Positions 1 to 6,639 of a stretch of DNA of 64,000 nt are shown piece after piece. The notes under the pieces were generated by a model. That model was not told the DNA's origin. It saw nothing but the letters and a program-made list of their open reading frames with translations, and searched no databases. The position numbers and the translations under genes are program-made. The DNA is from an uncultured Bacteroidales bacterium (GTDB taxonomy: Bacteria; Bacteroidota; Bacteroidia; Bacteroidales; Bacteroidaceae), in NCBI GenBank assembly GCA_902760315.1, contig CACWFV010000002.1:61319-125318 (forward strand). The letters are read 5' to 3'. The stretch's first letter is position 1; each line of letters opens with the position of its first letter.

Positions 1-123
1 TTTGCGAGCCTGCTCATGCTCGGCCATTGATATAAACATCATGGCTCTCGCTTAACCGCAGCCTTGCACTTGGATATGAGATATCCATAGAGACTAGTTA
101 TCAGCTATTAAAAGATTGCATTT
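1..123. other. left edge, no gene called
   Basis: Only short open frames cross this edge. A minus-strand frame beginning MAEHEQARK at position 27 runs off the window and could be the start of a neighbouring gene, but nothing supports it further. A weak −7-like element (CATTTTTG, 119-126) sits just before the first gene. Confidence 0.3.
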
Positions 124-129
124 TTGCCT

Positions 130-1344
130 ATGACAGAAAACTTTAACGAGAGTAATTGTACCATGAAAAACAATGAGACCATTGGAAATGTGTTGAGCAT
201 CGAAGTGTTTCTGAACGAGCGTTATGCTTTCAGACACAACGTGCTGAGCGGAAAGACAGAGTTCGCCAACAAGTTGGAGGACGGAACGCTGGCGGACTAT
301 CGGGTATTGACGCAGAAAGCGCTGAACAGCATCCTGATTCAAGCCAAGCGTGAGGACGTGTTTGAGGAGGGCGGCTCAAAGAGCGACATCGAGGAGTATA
401 TCAACTCCGAAGAGGTGGAGAGCTACGACCCCATCCAGCACTACTTGAACAGCCTGCCTGCGTGGGACGGACAGAACCACGTGGCCAAGCTCTTCTCGCG
501 ACTGCCAGGAATGAGTTCTGAACAACTGAACTTCCTGACTATCTGGTTGCGCTCGACGGTAGCCCATTGGCTGCAGATGGACGTAGAGCACGGCAACGAG
601 TGTGTACCCACGCTCATTGGTGCTCAGGGTTGTGGAAAGACTACCTTTCTGCGTCGCCTGTTACCTCTGCATCTGCGCCAGTACTATCTGGAGCATCTGA
701 ACCTCTCGAACAAGTTCGATAAGGAGATGGCGCTGAGCAACAATCTGCTGGTGAATCTGGACGAGTTGGACGCCATCCGCCCCAGCCAGCATGCTCAGCT
801 GAAGCAGACACTGTCGAAGTCGAAGGTCAACGGGCGCCCCATTTATGGTGCCTCGCAGGAAGACCGTCCTCGCTATGCGTCGTTTGTAGCCACCACCAAC
901 AACCCGCATCCGCTGACAGACCCCACAGGCTCGCGTCGTTACATCTGCATGACGATTCCTAAGGGCCAGTACATCGACAACACGGGCGACATCGACTATG
1001 AACAGCTCTATGCTCAGGTACTCCATGAACTGCGCGAGGACAAGGCCCCTTACTGGTTCAATAACAACGAGGTGGCTCGCATCCAACAACTCAACCATGA
1101 GTACATGGAAGTGAAAGACTTGACGGAACTCGTAGAGATCTGCTTCCGCAAGCCCAAAGAGGGCGAGAAGGTGAAGGCACTTAGCAGTACGGAGATGCTG
1201 AAGGTCATCCAGAGCAAATACACTTCGCTGGAGATCAGCCACAAAAACAAGCTGCATCTGGCAAGTGTCATGAAAGAGCTGGGCTATGAAAGCAAAGAGT
1301 ATCATCACACCGCCCAGTACTTCGCCATTCCATTGGCAGCCTGA
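130..1344 (+). CDS. VapE-family (virulence-associated E) P-loop ATPase
   Basis: The 404-residue product belongs to the virulence-associated E family, primase/helicase-like ATPases usually carried by prophages and integrative elements. A Walker A motif (GAQGCGKTT) is followed by a Walker B-like strand (NLLVNLDELDAI) and an Asn-rich sensor segment (ATTNNPHPLTDPTGSRRY). The N-terminus resembles the region that precedes the ATPase core in Bacteroidales VapE proteins (FLNERYAFRHNV). The protein is likely cytoplasmic. The start is uncertain: ATG at 130, ATG at 163 (MKNNETIGN) and TTG at 124 are all in frame, and 163 would leave a normal leader after the weak promoter-like sequence. It stands alone here, with no integrase, portal or capsid genes near it, so it marks an accessory region rather than an intact prophage. 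The family call is firm; the exact role is not known. Confidence 0.85.
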   Translation: MTENFNESNCTMKNNETIGNVLSIEVFLNERYAFRHNVLSGKTEFANKLEDGTLADYRVLTQKALNSILIQAKREDVFEEGGSKSDIEEYINSEEVESYDPIQHYLNSLPAWDGQNHVAKLFSRLPGMSSEQLNFLTIWLRSTVAHWLQMDVEHGNECVPTLIGAQGCGKTTFLRRLLPLHLRQYYLEHLNLSNKFDKEMALSNNLLVNLDELDAIRPSQHAQLKQTLSKSKVNGRPIYGASQEDRPRYASFVATTNNPHPLTDPTGSRRYICMTIPKGQYIDNTGDIDYEQLYAQVLHELREDKAPYWFNNNEVARIQQLNHEYMEVKDLTELVEICFRKPKEGEKVKALSSTEMLKVIQSKYTSLEISHKNKLHLASVMKELGYESKEYHHTAQYFAIPLAA

Positions 1345-1398
1345 AGTGGGGAATCTATGGGGAATATGTGGGGAATCTCGGAACAGATTCCCCACCTC

Positions 1399-1424
1399 TC
1401 AATCCCTTTGTACATCGTCATTCC
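1399..1424 (+). repeat. dispersed 26-bp repeat, copy 1
   Basis: This stretch matches the reverse complement of 26810-26835 at 25 of 26 positions. Both copies lie in intergenic DNA beside a CCCCACCT-type sequence. It follows the VapE gene inside a stretch rich in GGGGAAT motifs. I read it as a small dispersed element; no function can be assigned. Confidence 0.6.
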
Positions 1425-1452
1425 GAGCGATTTGTGGGGAATGGGGAAACAG

Positions 1453-1508
1453 GAATCTCAGGGACAGGTCAACTGATACAACTCCTTAGCGTGAATCAAA
1501 GTTCCTGT
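1453..1508 (+). repeat. 56-bp direct repeat, left copy
   Basis: Matches 2807-2862 at 51 of 56 positions, with 26 consecutive identical bases at 1472-1497. The two copies bracket the DUF3990 gene module (1619-2843) in direct orientation, as expected for a duplication or recombination site at the module borders. Confidence 0.8.
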
Positions 1509-1568
1509 CTCAAATGATTGAGGGGAGACTATGCGAAAATTCTCTCTTGTATAATTTCCTCCAAATAA

Positions 1569-1600
1569 TTTGCATTTATCAAATTACTTTCTTAACTTTG
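1569..1600 (+). promoter_or_regulatory. Bacteroidetes-type promoter for the DUF3990 module
   Basis: TTTG at 1569-1572 and TAACTTTG at 1593-1600 are separated by 20 nt, matching the Bacteroidetes −33/−7 consensus. The ATG at 1619 lies 18 nt downstream and this fixes the start of the gene. Confidence 0.75.
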
Positions 1601-1618
1601 CAGAAAGATTATTATGGA

Positions 1619-2083
1619 ATGGCAGATAGTATAACTATTTTTCACGGCAGCAATGTTGTAGTGGAAAAACCGCAAATCATCGTGTCAGGGTTTTATAAGG
1701 ACTTTGGCTTTGGCTTCTATTGTACAAATATTGAAAGGCAAGCTAAGAAATGGGCACAGACAAAAAAAGGAGATAGTTTTGTATCTGTCTATAACTATCT
1801 GCCAACAGATAAATTAAAAGTGTTGTCTTTTCCTGTAATGACGAACGAATGGCTAGATTTTGTTGTGGCCTGTCGTCGCGGAATAAAGCATGAATACGAT
1901 ATTGTGGAGGGGCCAATGGCAGACGATCAGATTTGGGATTATGTGGAGGATTTTATAGAAGGAAACATTACACGTGAGGCATTCTGGGTATTGGCAAAAT
2001 TCAAATATCCTACCCATCAAATTGTTTTCTGTACACAGAAGTCATTAGATTCTATTGTTTTTGAAAAGAGCTATAGCCTATGA
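1619..2083 (+). CDS. DUF3990 family protein (ADP-ribosyltransferase-like fold)
   Basis: The 154-residue product opens with MADSITIFHGSN and continues with FGFGFYCT, a pattern I recognise as DUF3990. Pfam groups this family with ADP-ribosyltransferase-like folds; the leading His-Gly-Ser of the first strand and the FYCT segment fit that view. Downstream hallmarks (YDIVEGPMADD, then a Gln-rich strand near QIVFCTQ) also agree. DUF3990 genes in gut Bacteroidales usually sit with one or two small genes, as here: the next gene overlaps by 4 nt (ATGA). The promoter supports this start over an upstream extension to 1514. A toxin-like or modifying role is plausible by family, but no activity is shown by the sequence. 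Confidence 0.8.
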   Translation: MADSITIFHGSNVVVEKPQIIVSGFYKDFGFGFYCTNIERQAKKWAQTKKGDSFVSVYNYLPTDKLKVLSFPVMTNEWLDFVVACRRGIKHEYDIVEGPMADDQIWDYVEDFIEGNITREAFWVLAKFKYPTHQIVFCTQKSLDSIVFEKSYSL

Positions 2084-2553
2084 TAAACGTATTCTTTCCT
2101 GACGAAGAGATAAGCACTGACGACCTCTATTTTGTCTGCTATATGATAGAGCGGGTTGCACGCCATTTGAAACAACCCAACAAATATGTAGTTAACATGA
2201 TGGGCCACGATGAATTAGCCAAGAAGCTGTCGTTGGCTGATACGCTGCATTCCGAGAATCCGTTGGCCGTAGAAGCAGACTGGATTGACGATTATCAACT
2301 GCAGCCAGGCGATTATGATGTAACGAAAGTAGATGCTGAGCTTTGCCCAACCATTCCTACGGCAACACAAATGGGAAAAGTGTATAAGCGCTTGATACTT
2401 AACACCATCGAGTCAAATGAAGATTACGCAGACGCCATCCTTCGTGTCTACAATAATCCTATATGCACTGTCATAGACAATTATAACGGGAGTGCCTATT
2501 ACGAACCATCTCCTTACATTGCTCGTAGCTATTATGCTGGGGGCTTTGTATAA
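2080..2553 (+). CDS. hypothetical protein, partner of DUF3990
   Basis: The 157-residue protein is translationally coupled to the DUF3990 gene through an ATGA overlap. Its N-terminal part (FVCYMIERVARHLKQPNKYVV) looks like a short helical domain, reminiscent of the small DUF3791-type proteins that accompany DUF3990. The C-terminal part (PTATQMGKVYKRLI, then a Tyr-rich tail) is unfamiliar to me. It has no signal peptide or membrane segment and should be cytoplasmic. Genetic coupling suggests that it acts with the DUF3990 protein, perhaps as an antitoxin or cofactor; this is inference from context only. Confidence 0.7.
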   Translation: MINVFFPDEEISTDDLYFVCYMIERVARHLKQPNKYVVNMMGHDELAKKLSLADTLHSENPLAVEADWIDDYQLQPGDYDVTKVDAELCPTIPTATQMGKVYKRLILNTIESNEDYADAILRVYNNPICTVIDNYNGSAYYEPSPYIARSYYAGGFV

Positions 2554-2607
2554 ATCACCATCTTCAGCCTTATCGGCCGCAAGGACCTGATGGCCGATTC
2601 GTACTAA
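2554..2607 (+). pseudogene. possible C-terminal gene remnant
   Basis: A 17-codon frame (ITIFSLIGRKDLMADSY, then TAA) with GC-richer codons than its neighbours lies between two module genes. It has no start and looks like the tail of a larger gene left by a rearrangement. The parent gene was not recognised. Confidence 0.3.
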
Positions 2608-2618
2608 GAATAAGAGTT

Positions 2619-2843
2619 ATGGAAGACAAGTCAATAGAATCACTTAAACAGGAGTTTATCCAAGAAATAATGTCAGAGCAAAGCTTTGACACCCTTAAGG
2701 AGTGGCTCTATATGCATGACGAAGCCCGTTATGTGGCTTCGTTGACCAGCAAAGAACCTGAACTCATTGAATCTAATAAGGAATTCGAAAAATCCCTCAG
2801 GAAGAAGAATCTCAGAGACCAGTCTACTGATACAACTCCTTAG
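2619..2843 (+). CDS. small hypothetical protein of the DUF3990 module
   Basis: The 74-residue, highly charged protein contains the helical segment LKEWLYMHDEARYVASLT and then KEPELIESNKEFEK. Small genes of this type often follow DUF3990 genes, so it is probably the third member of the module. Its last twelve residues (NLRDQSTDTTP and neighbours) and its stop codon are supplied by the right-hand 56-bp direct repeat. The native C-terminus may therefore have been replaced when the module moved. Function unknown; a small antitoxin or adaptor is possible. Confidence 0.6.
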   Translation: MEDKSIESLKQEFIQEIMSEQSFDTLKEWLYMHDEARYVASLTSKEPELIESNKEFEKSLRKKNLRDQSTDTTP

Positions 2844-2862
2844 CGTGAATCGAAGTTCCTGT
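2807..2862 (+). repeat. 56-bp direct repeat, right copy
   Basis: Right-hand partner of 1453-1508. It overlaps the 3' end of the 2619-2843 gene, so it supplies coding sequence as well as a border. Confidence 0.8.
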
Positions 2863-2899
2863 TCCCCCCTGATTTTATTGATGGCTTGCGTGGTGAGGC

Positions 2900-3244
2900 T
2901 CAGAAAACAGCAGCAATCTTTCTGATTTTCTCCAAACGTTTCAAAAATGACTTGTCTTGTTTTGCCTTCTGCATATTGTAATCAGCCTGAAGGCCAATCC
3001 ATATAGAGGCATTAGTGCCGAGAGCCGCCTCCAGCAGCAGAGCATACTCTGTTGTTACAGGACGCTTGCCGTTGAGAATCTCATTGAAAACAGTATAGGA
3101 AACGCCCATCTGCTTGGCGAGTTCTTTCTGAGTAATTCCCCTGGCAGCAATCTCGTCCTTGATCATCTCACCCGGATGTATCAGCATTGATGATGTCATA
3201 TTGTTGGCAGTCTTATTCTTAATTATGTTGTTTGTTGTCTCCAT
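2900..3244 (-). CDS. higA: HigA-family antitoxin (XRE helix-turn-helix)
   Basis: The 114-residue protein has the HigA signature: IHPGEMIKDEIAARGITQKELAKQMGVS, which gives the first helices of an XRE helix-turn-helix, followed by NEILNGKRPVTTEYA. HigA neutralises the HigB mRNA interferase by direct binding and represses its own operon. It is downstream of higB by 7 nt, the toxin-first order typical of higBA. The start follows an AAGGG-like ribosome site a few bases upstream. The first 15 or so residues are an Asn/Lys-rich extension before the HTH, and the start may be at an internal Met. Confidence 0.9.
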   Translation of the reverse strand: METTNNIIKNKTANNMTSSMLIHPGEMIKDEIAARGITQKELAKQMGVSYTVFNEILNGKRPVTTEYALLLEAALGTNASIWIGLQADYNMQKAKQDKSFLKRLEKIRKIAAVF

Positions 3245-3251
3245 ACCCTTA

Positions 3252-3569
3252 TTATTTATAGTGATTTGATAATTCCAGAATGTTACATATTGTGACTATT
3301 GGCTGATCCTCTGTTTCTGTCAGCGTGAATTCAACTCGATATTGATCATTGGCTTTTACAGAATATGTACCTTCTTTATCTCCATGTAGGGCTTCAAAGT
3401 GTAGCGATTTGAAAGGGAATAGGTCCTCTTTACGTTTAGCCTGTATTAGGTATTTTACGGCTTTTTGATATCCTCTGATAATTTGAGGTTGGAATCTCAG
3501 CTTCTTGATTCCAGTATCTCCCTTAGAGTAGAGCCTCTCCAAATAGTCTTCATTGAATGTTACAACCAT
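3252..3569 (-). CDS. higB: HigB-family toxin (RelE/ParE superfamily)
   Basis: The 105-residue product, starting MVVTFNEDYL, has the length and pattern of HigB/RelE-superfamily toxins: YSKGDTG and LRFQPQIIRGYQKAV early, then HFEALHGDKEGTYSVKANDQYRVEF, where the Arg and the final strand are typical of the fold. HigB toxins cleave mRNA at the ribosome. The start at 3569 is chosen because the promoter's −7 box lies at 3594-3601; an extension to 3596 would overlap that box. It is cotranscribed with higA. Confidence 0.88.
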   Translation of the reverse strand: MVVTFNEDYLERLYSKGDTGIKKLRFQPQIIRGYQKAVKYLIQAKRKEDLFPFKSLHFEALHGDKEGTYSVKANDQYRVEFTLTETEDQPIVTICNILELSNHYK

Positions 3570-3593
3570 TTTGCTTCTTGCTATATCTGCGTG

Positions 3594-3625
3594 CAAAGGT
3601 AAATAAAAGAATTGAAATTCGCAAA
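3594..3625 (-). promoter_or_regulatory. higBA promoter
   Basis: On the minus strand, TTTG (3622-3625) and TACCTTTG (3594-3601) are 20 nt apart, a textbook Bacteroidetes promoter. Autoregulation by HigA is expected from the family. Confidence 0.75.
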
Positions 3626-3660
3626 TAATCGAACTGTTTTTTTTGATATTATTTCATTTC

Positions 3661-3673
3661 CACAAGGCTTGTG
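3661..3673. repeat. 13-bp near-palindrome, left flank of the kinase operon
   Basis: CACAAGGCTTGTG has palindromic arms. Its exact reverse complement occurs at 17492-17504, just past the Zeta toxin gene. The pair encloses the kinase operon and the toxin. It could be an operator or an element border. Confidence 0.45.
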
Positions 3674-3719
3674 TAAAATACTTTTTTTCCTTAAATCCTT
3701 TTTTTTTTGAAAAAATTCG

Positions 3720-3727
3720 TATCTTTG
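3720..3727 (+). promoter_or_regulatory. −7 element of the kinase operon
   Basis: TATCTTTG is a perfect −7 box 22 nt before the ATG at 3750. The −33 region is a poly-T tract without a clean TTTG at the standard distance, so strength may depend on an activator. Confidence 0.6.
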
Positions 3728-3749
3728 CAGTATCAATGATTAAAGGCAT

Positions 3750-5999
3750 ATGAACTACCCGCTAATATCTGAATATATTGAAGCCTTTAAGTCTGCAGAA
3801 GATAACTTTGAGGAGCTAAGTTATCTTAGACCAGTACAGGGTGATGATGGACTTCCAGTAATGACTGGTGGAAACTTCGCAGAGGTATTTAAGATGAAAG
3901 ATGTGAAGACTGGAAAGTTCTATGCTATTAAATGCTTTACTAAAGAGCAGAAAGGTCGTGCGGAGGCTTATAGACAGATTTCTGAAGAATTGAAAGATGT
4001 ATCATCACCTTATCTGGTTTCTATTCGATATTTGGAGAAAGAACTTTTTGTAGATACCGATCAGACTATAGAAACAGAGTTCCCTGTACTTCTGATGGAC
4101 TGGGTGGAAGGTAAGACGTTGGATAAATACTTGCGAGAAAATCTTGATGACAAATATGCACTTGAAATGCTTGCCTATCGCTTCAGCCAGTTGGCTCAGT
4201 GGCTCATTCCCCAGCCCTTTGCTCATGGCGATCTAAAACCTGACAATATCCTTGTCCGAGAAGATGGCACGCTTGTTCTTGTTGATTATGATGGAATGTA
4301 TGTACCAGCCATGAAAGGCCAGAAGGCTCGAGAACTTGGCTCTCCCGATTTTCGTCATCCATTAAGGACAGAGACTGATTTCGATGAGCATATAGATGAC
4401 TTTTCAATAGCCTTGATACTTTTGTCACTAAAAGCAATATCATTTAATTCACATTATTTGGAAGAATATGGAGCCTCTGACAGATTGCTAATCGGCTATA
4501 GCGAGCTTAATGATTTAAAAGATTCCAGGTTTCTAAAAGATATTATTCCTAGTGGAAACAATATTGTTGATAGATATGCTTTTTTATTTAGCATGGTTTA
4601 TTATGAAAAGAGATTACCATCACAGCTGTTTAATTATATTTCTTGCTCCAAGCCATTGTCATTCATCCCGTATACAATTGGAAAGCATTTATATTCACTG
4701 TATGACACTGCAAATAAGAAGATTTTACCTCTTCAGTATAAATTTATTGACTTTTTAGATCCCACTTTTAAAGTAAGTTCTTCATGTATCATTAGCAACG
4801 AATATTGTGGGTATAAAAATGCTGCAATAATCTCATGCATGAGAGATCTAAACAATATTCAATGGTACAAACAAGTGCAGGTATTAGGAAAAATCAAGAA
4901 ACGATTTATTGTTAAAGATTCTCTAGATAGATATGGTATCGTTGATGATAGCAACAATATTCTTTTAGAATTTGCTTATCAAGAAATAAAATCAATAGAA
5001 GTTGAAGAAGATGTATATTTAATATGCAAAAAGGGAAAATATTATGGAGTTCTCAATAAAGAATTGAAGATAATCATTCCATGCATTCTATTGGAGTTGA
5101 AAGATTATTCATGGCTCAAATTGATTACGTACAAGAATGAACAAGGTTCTTCATTCGCTATGGATTTGACCAATTTGAATGAATGTAAGTTACCAAATTT
5201 ATATAATAGGATATCTGATTACAAAGAAGGAATTCTCACTTTTGAAATAGCTGAGGAACAATATAGATTCTTCAATCTAGAGAAAGGATGTTACATTAAT
5301 TCTTTCATATATCAAAAGATATCAGAAGAAGAAAAGATAATCATTAATAATTCCTTTGTTCTATGCAGAAGAAACAATACGAACATATTGGTCTCAATAG
5401 ATGGAGAGGAATACCCCATAGAGTTTGAAGGAAATCTTAGCCAATATGGGGAAACTGTGATAGGTATTTCTCCAATTGAAATAAAATTTATTGGTAAGTT
5501 TGGTTATGAAGAAACAAGATCCAATTATGAAGTATATGTCTATAATAAGAACATCTTGAAAAATAAATTTGTATACAAAGATAGCTATTGCTATCGTGAA
5601 AATTTTGAGCTAATCAATGAAAACACAATATGGGTATGGCATTATGGGAAATGGGCAAGAACTGGTGATTGCATTAATTTGAATGGTGAGCATGTATCTT
5701 GGCCTAATTCAAGTAATAGTCGGAAAGAAAACAATGTTAATAATGAAGAATCACATCTTATAACTCTTGTCAGAGAAAAGTATTTAAACTCGACATATAT
5801 AAGCAACTATGACAAGTTAGAAATAGATCAGTGTTGTTTCTTTGAAATCAAAGACTTGGGAGAAGTTGCATATGTAAGCTATCATTGGTGGAATGGCAGT
5901 TGTGATTATGAAGATTACCAGGAAGAAGACATCAGAATTGGATATGCTGATGAAAATATGTGTTATTGGTCAAAAGATTGTATGATTAATCAGAAATAA
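3750..5999 (+). CDS. Ser/Thr protein kinase-like protein with C-terminal WG-like repeats
   Basis: The 749-residue protein has an N-terminal kinase domain (about residues 25-290). It shows a glycine loop GGNFAEVF (40-47), AIKCF with the ATP-binding Lys61, a catalytic loop HGDLKPDN (His159, Asp161, Asn166) and a metal-binding VDYDG (Asp179). HGD replaces the usual HRD, and DYDG replaces DFG, as in several bacterial kinase-like families. The C-terminal 400 residues contain WG-like beta-repeat units (for example KDSLDRYGIVDDSNN and KKGKYYGVLNKELK). No signal peptide or membrane helix is seen, so it is cytoplasmic. It leads an operon of eight genes, with the next gene 6 nt away. Its kinase domain is nearly a duplicate of the one at 6640. 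I infer that the WG region senses or binds a partner and the kinase modifies a common target. Confidence 0.8.
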   Translation: MNYPLISEYIEAFKSAEDNFEELSYLRPVQGDDGLPVMTGGNFAEVFKMKDVKTGKFYAIKCFTKEQKGRAEAYRQISEELKDVSSPYLVSIRYLEKELFVDTDQTIETEFPVLLMDWVEGKTLDKYLRENLDDKYALEMLAYRFSQLAQWLIPQPFAHGDLKPDNILVREDGTLVLVDYDGMYVPAMKGQKARELGSPDFRHPLRTETDFDEHIDDFSIALILLSLKAISFNSHYLEEYGASDRLLIGYSELNDLKDSRFLKDIIPSGNNIVDRYAFLFSMVYYEKRLPSQLFNYISCSKPLSFIPYTIGKHLYSLYDTANKKILPLQYKFIDFLDPTFKVSSSCIISNEYCGYKNAAIISCMRDLNNIQWYKQVQVLGKIKKRFIVKDSLDRYGIVDDSNNILLEFAYQEIKSIEVEEDVYLICKKGKYYGVLNKELKIIIPCILLELKDYSWLKLITYKNEQGSSFAMDLTNLNECKLPNLYNRISDYKEGILTFEIAEEQYRFFNLEKGCYINSFIYQKISEEEKIIINNSFVLCRRNNTNILVSIDGEEYPIEFEGNLSQYGETVIGISPIEIKFIGKFGYEETRSNYEVYVYNKNILKNKFVYKDSYCYRENFELINENTIWVWHYGKWARTGDCINLNGEHVSWPNSSNSRKENNVNNEESHLITLVREKYLNSTYISNYDKLEIDQCCFFEIKDLGEVAYVSYHWWNGSCDYEDYQEEDIRIGYADENMCYWSKDCMINQK

Positions 6000-6005
6000 G
6001 TTATT

Positions 6006-6638
6006 ATGACAGTAGAAGAATTATTAAATATTGAGAATCATTACATAGAAACTCATAAAAGTATTCATATGGTTCGTAATGAAGTAGGAGAATTAGTTCC
6101 TGCTAATATGAACGAAGATATTCGTTTTCTAGAGGATGGCTATATTGCCAAACATTATAGTCCGAATGGAGCTACTACTATTTCGCTAAAAAACAAGGGG
6201 CTAGATGATTTTGAGATTTTGATGATAAATTGTTTTATGGGAGGGATTTCTTATGCATTTAAATGGAATTCATATAATAATCGTAACACTCCTATCCCAG
6301 AAATGTGTGAAGGATTAGACAGAGTCTTGGATAAAAGTCCTGTTTATGACGAAGACAATGTGTTGTATCGTTTCTGCACCATAGATGATAGAACTGATTT
6401 CCAAGAAGGTGATATATATCATGCTCATCATTACATAACGACTACTAAAGATAATTGGAAATGGAAAACAAATGTATATATTATAACTCCCAAAAAGGAA
6501 GGAACAAATGCTCGTTCTTTGTACAAATTGAATAATCATAGGAATGAAAACCAAGTGACATTTAAAAGAGGAACCATTTTTAAAATAACCAAGGTTAAAA
6601 GTGGGAAGAGAAAGATAATATATATGGAGGAAGTATAA
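6006..6638 (+). CDS. hypothetical protein, possible divergent ADP-ribosyltransferase
   Basis: I do not recognise this 210-residue protein as a named family. Its second half has the order of the three ADP-ribosyltransferase motifs: VLYRF with Arg122, a Thr-rich strand HHYITTTK in the place of the STS motif, and NENQVTFKRGTIFKI, which resembles the ExE-strand-GTxF region. If that alignment is right, Glu181 is the first Glu and the catalytic second Glu is Gln183. It would then be inactive, altered in activity, or a binding module. The gene lies between two kinase genes, with gaps of 6 nt and 1 nt, so it is certainly cotranscribed. Cytoplasmic, no signal peptide. Confidence 0.5.
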   Translation: MTVEELLNIENHYIETHKSIHMVRNEVGELVPANMNEDIRFLEDGYIAKHYSPNGATTISLKNKGLDDFEILMINCFMGGISYAFKWNSYNNRNTPIPEMCEGLDRVLDKSPVYDEDNVLYRFCTIDDRTDFQEGDIYHAHHYITTTKDNWKWKTNVYIITPKKEGTNARSLYKLNNHRNENQVTFKRGTIFKITKVKSGKRKIIYMEEV

Positions 6639-6639
6639 C

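Noticed and set aside
130-1344. an intact prophage around VapE
   Set aside because: No integrase, capsid, terminase or lysis genes occur in the window.
1286-1489. 67-residue frame ending in the left direct repeat
   Set aside because: It begins inside the VapE gene and has no independent start. Its end resembles the 2619 gene only because both run into the same repeat.
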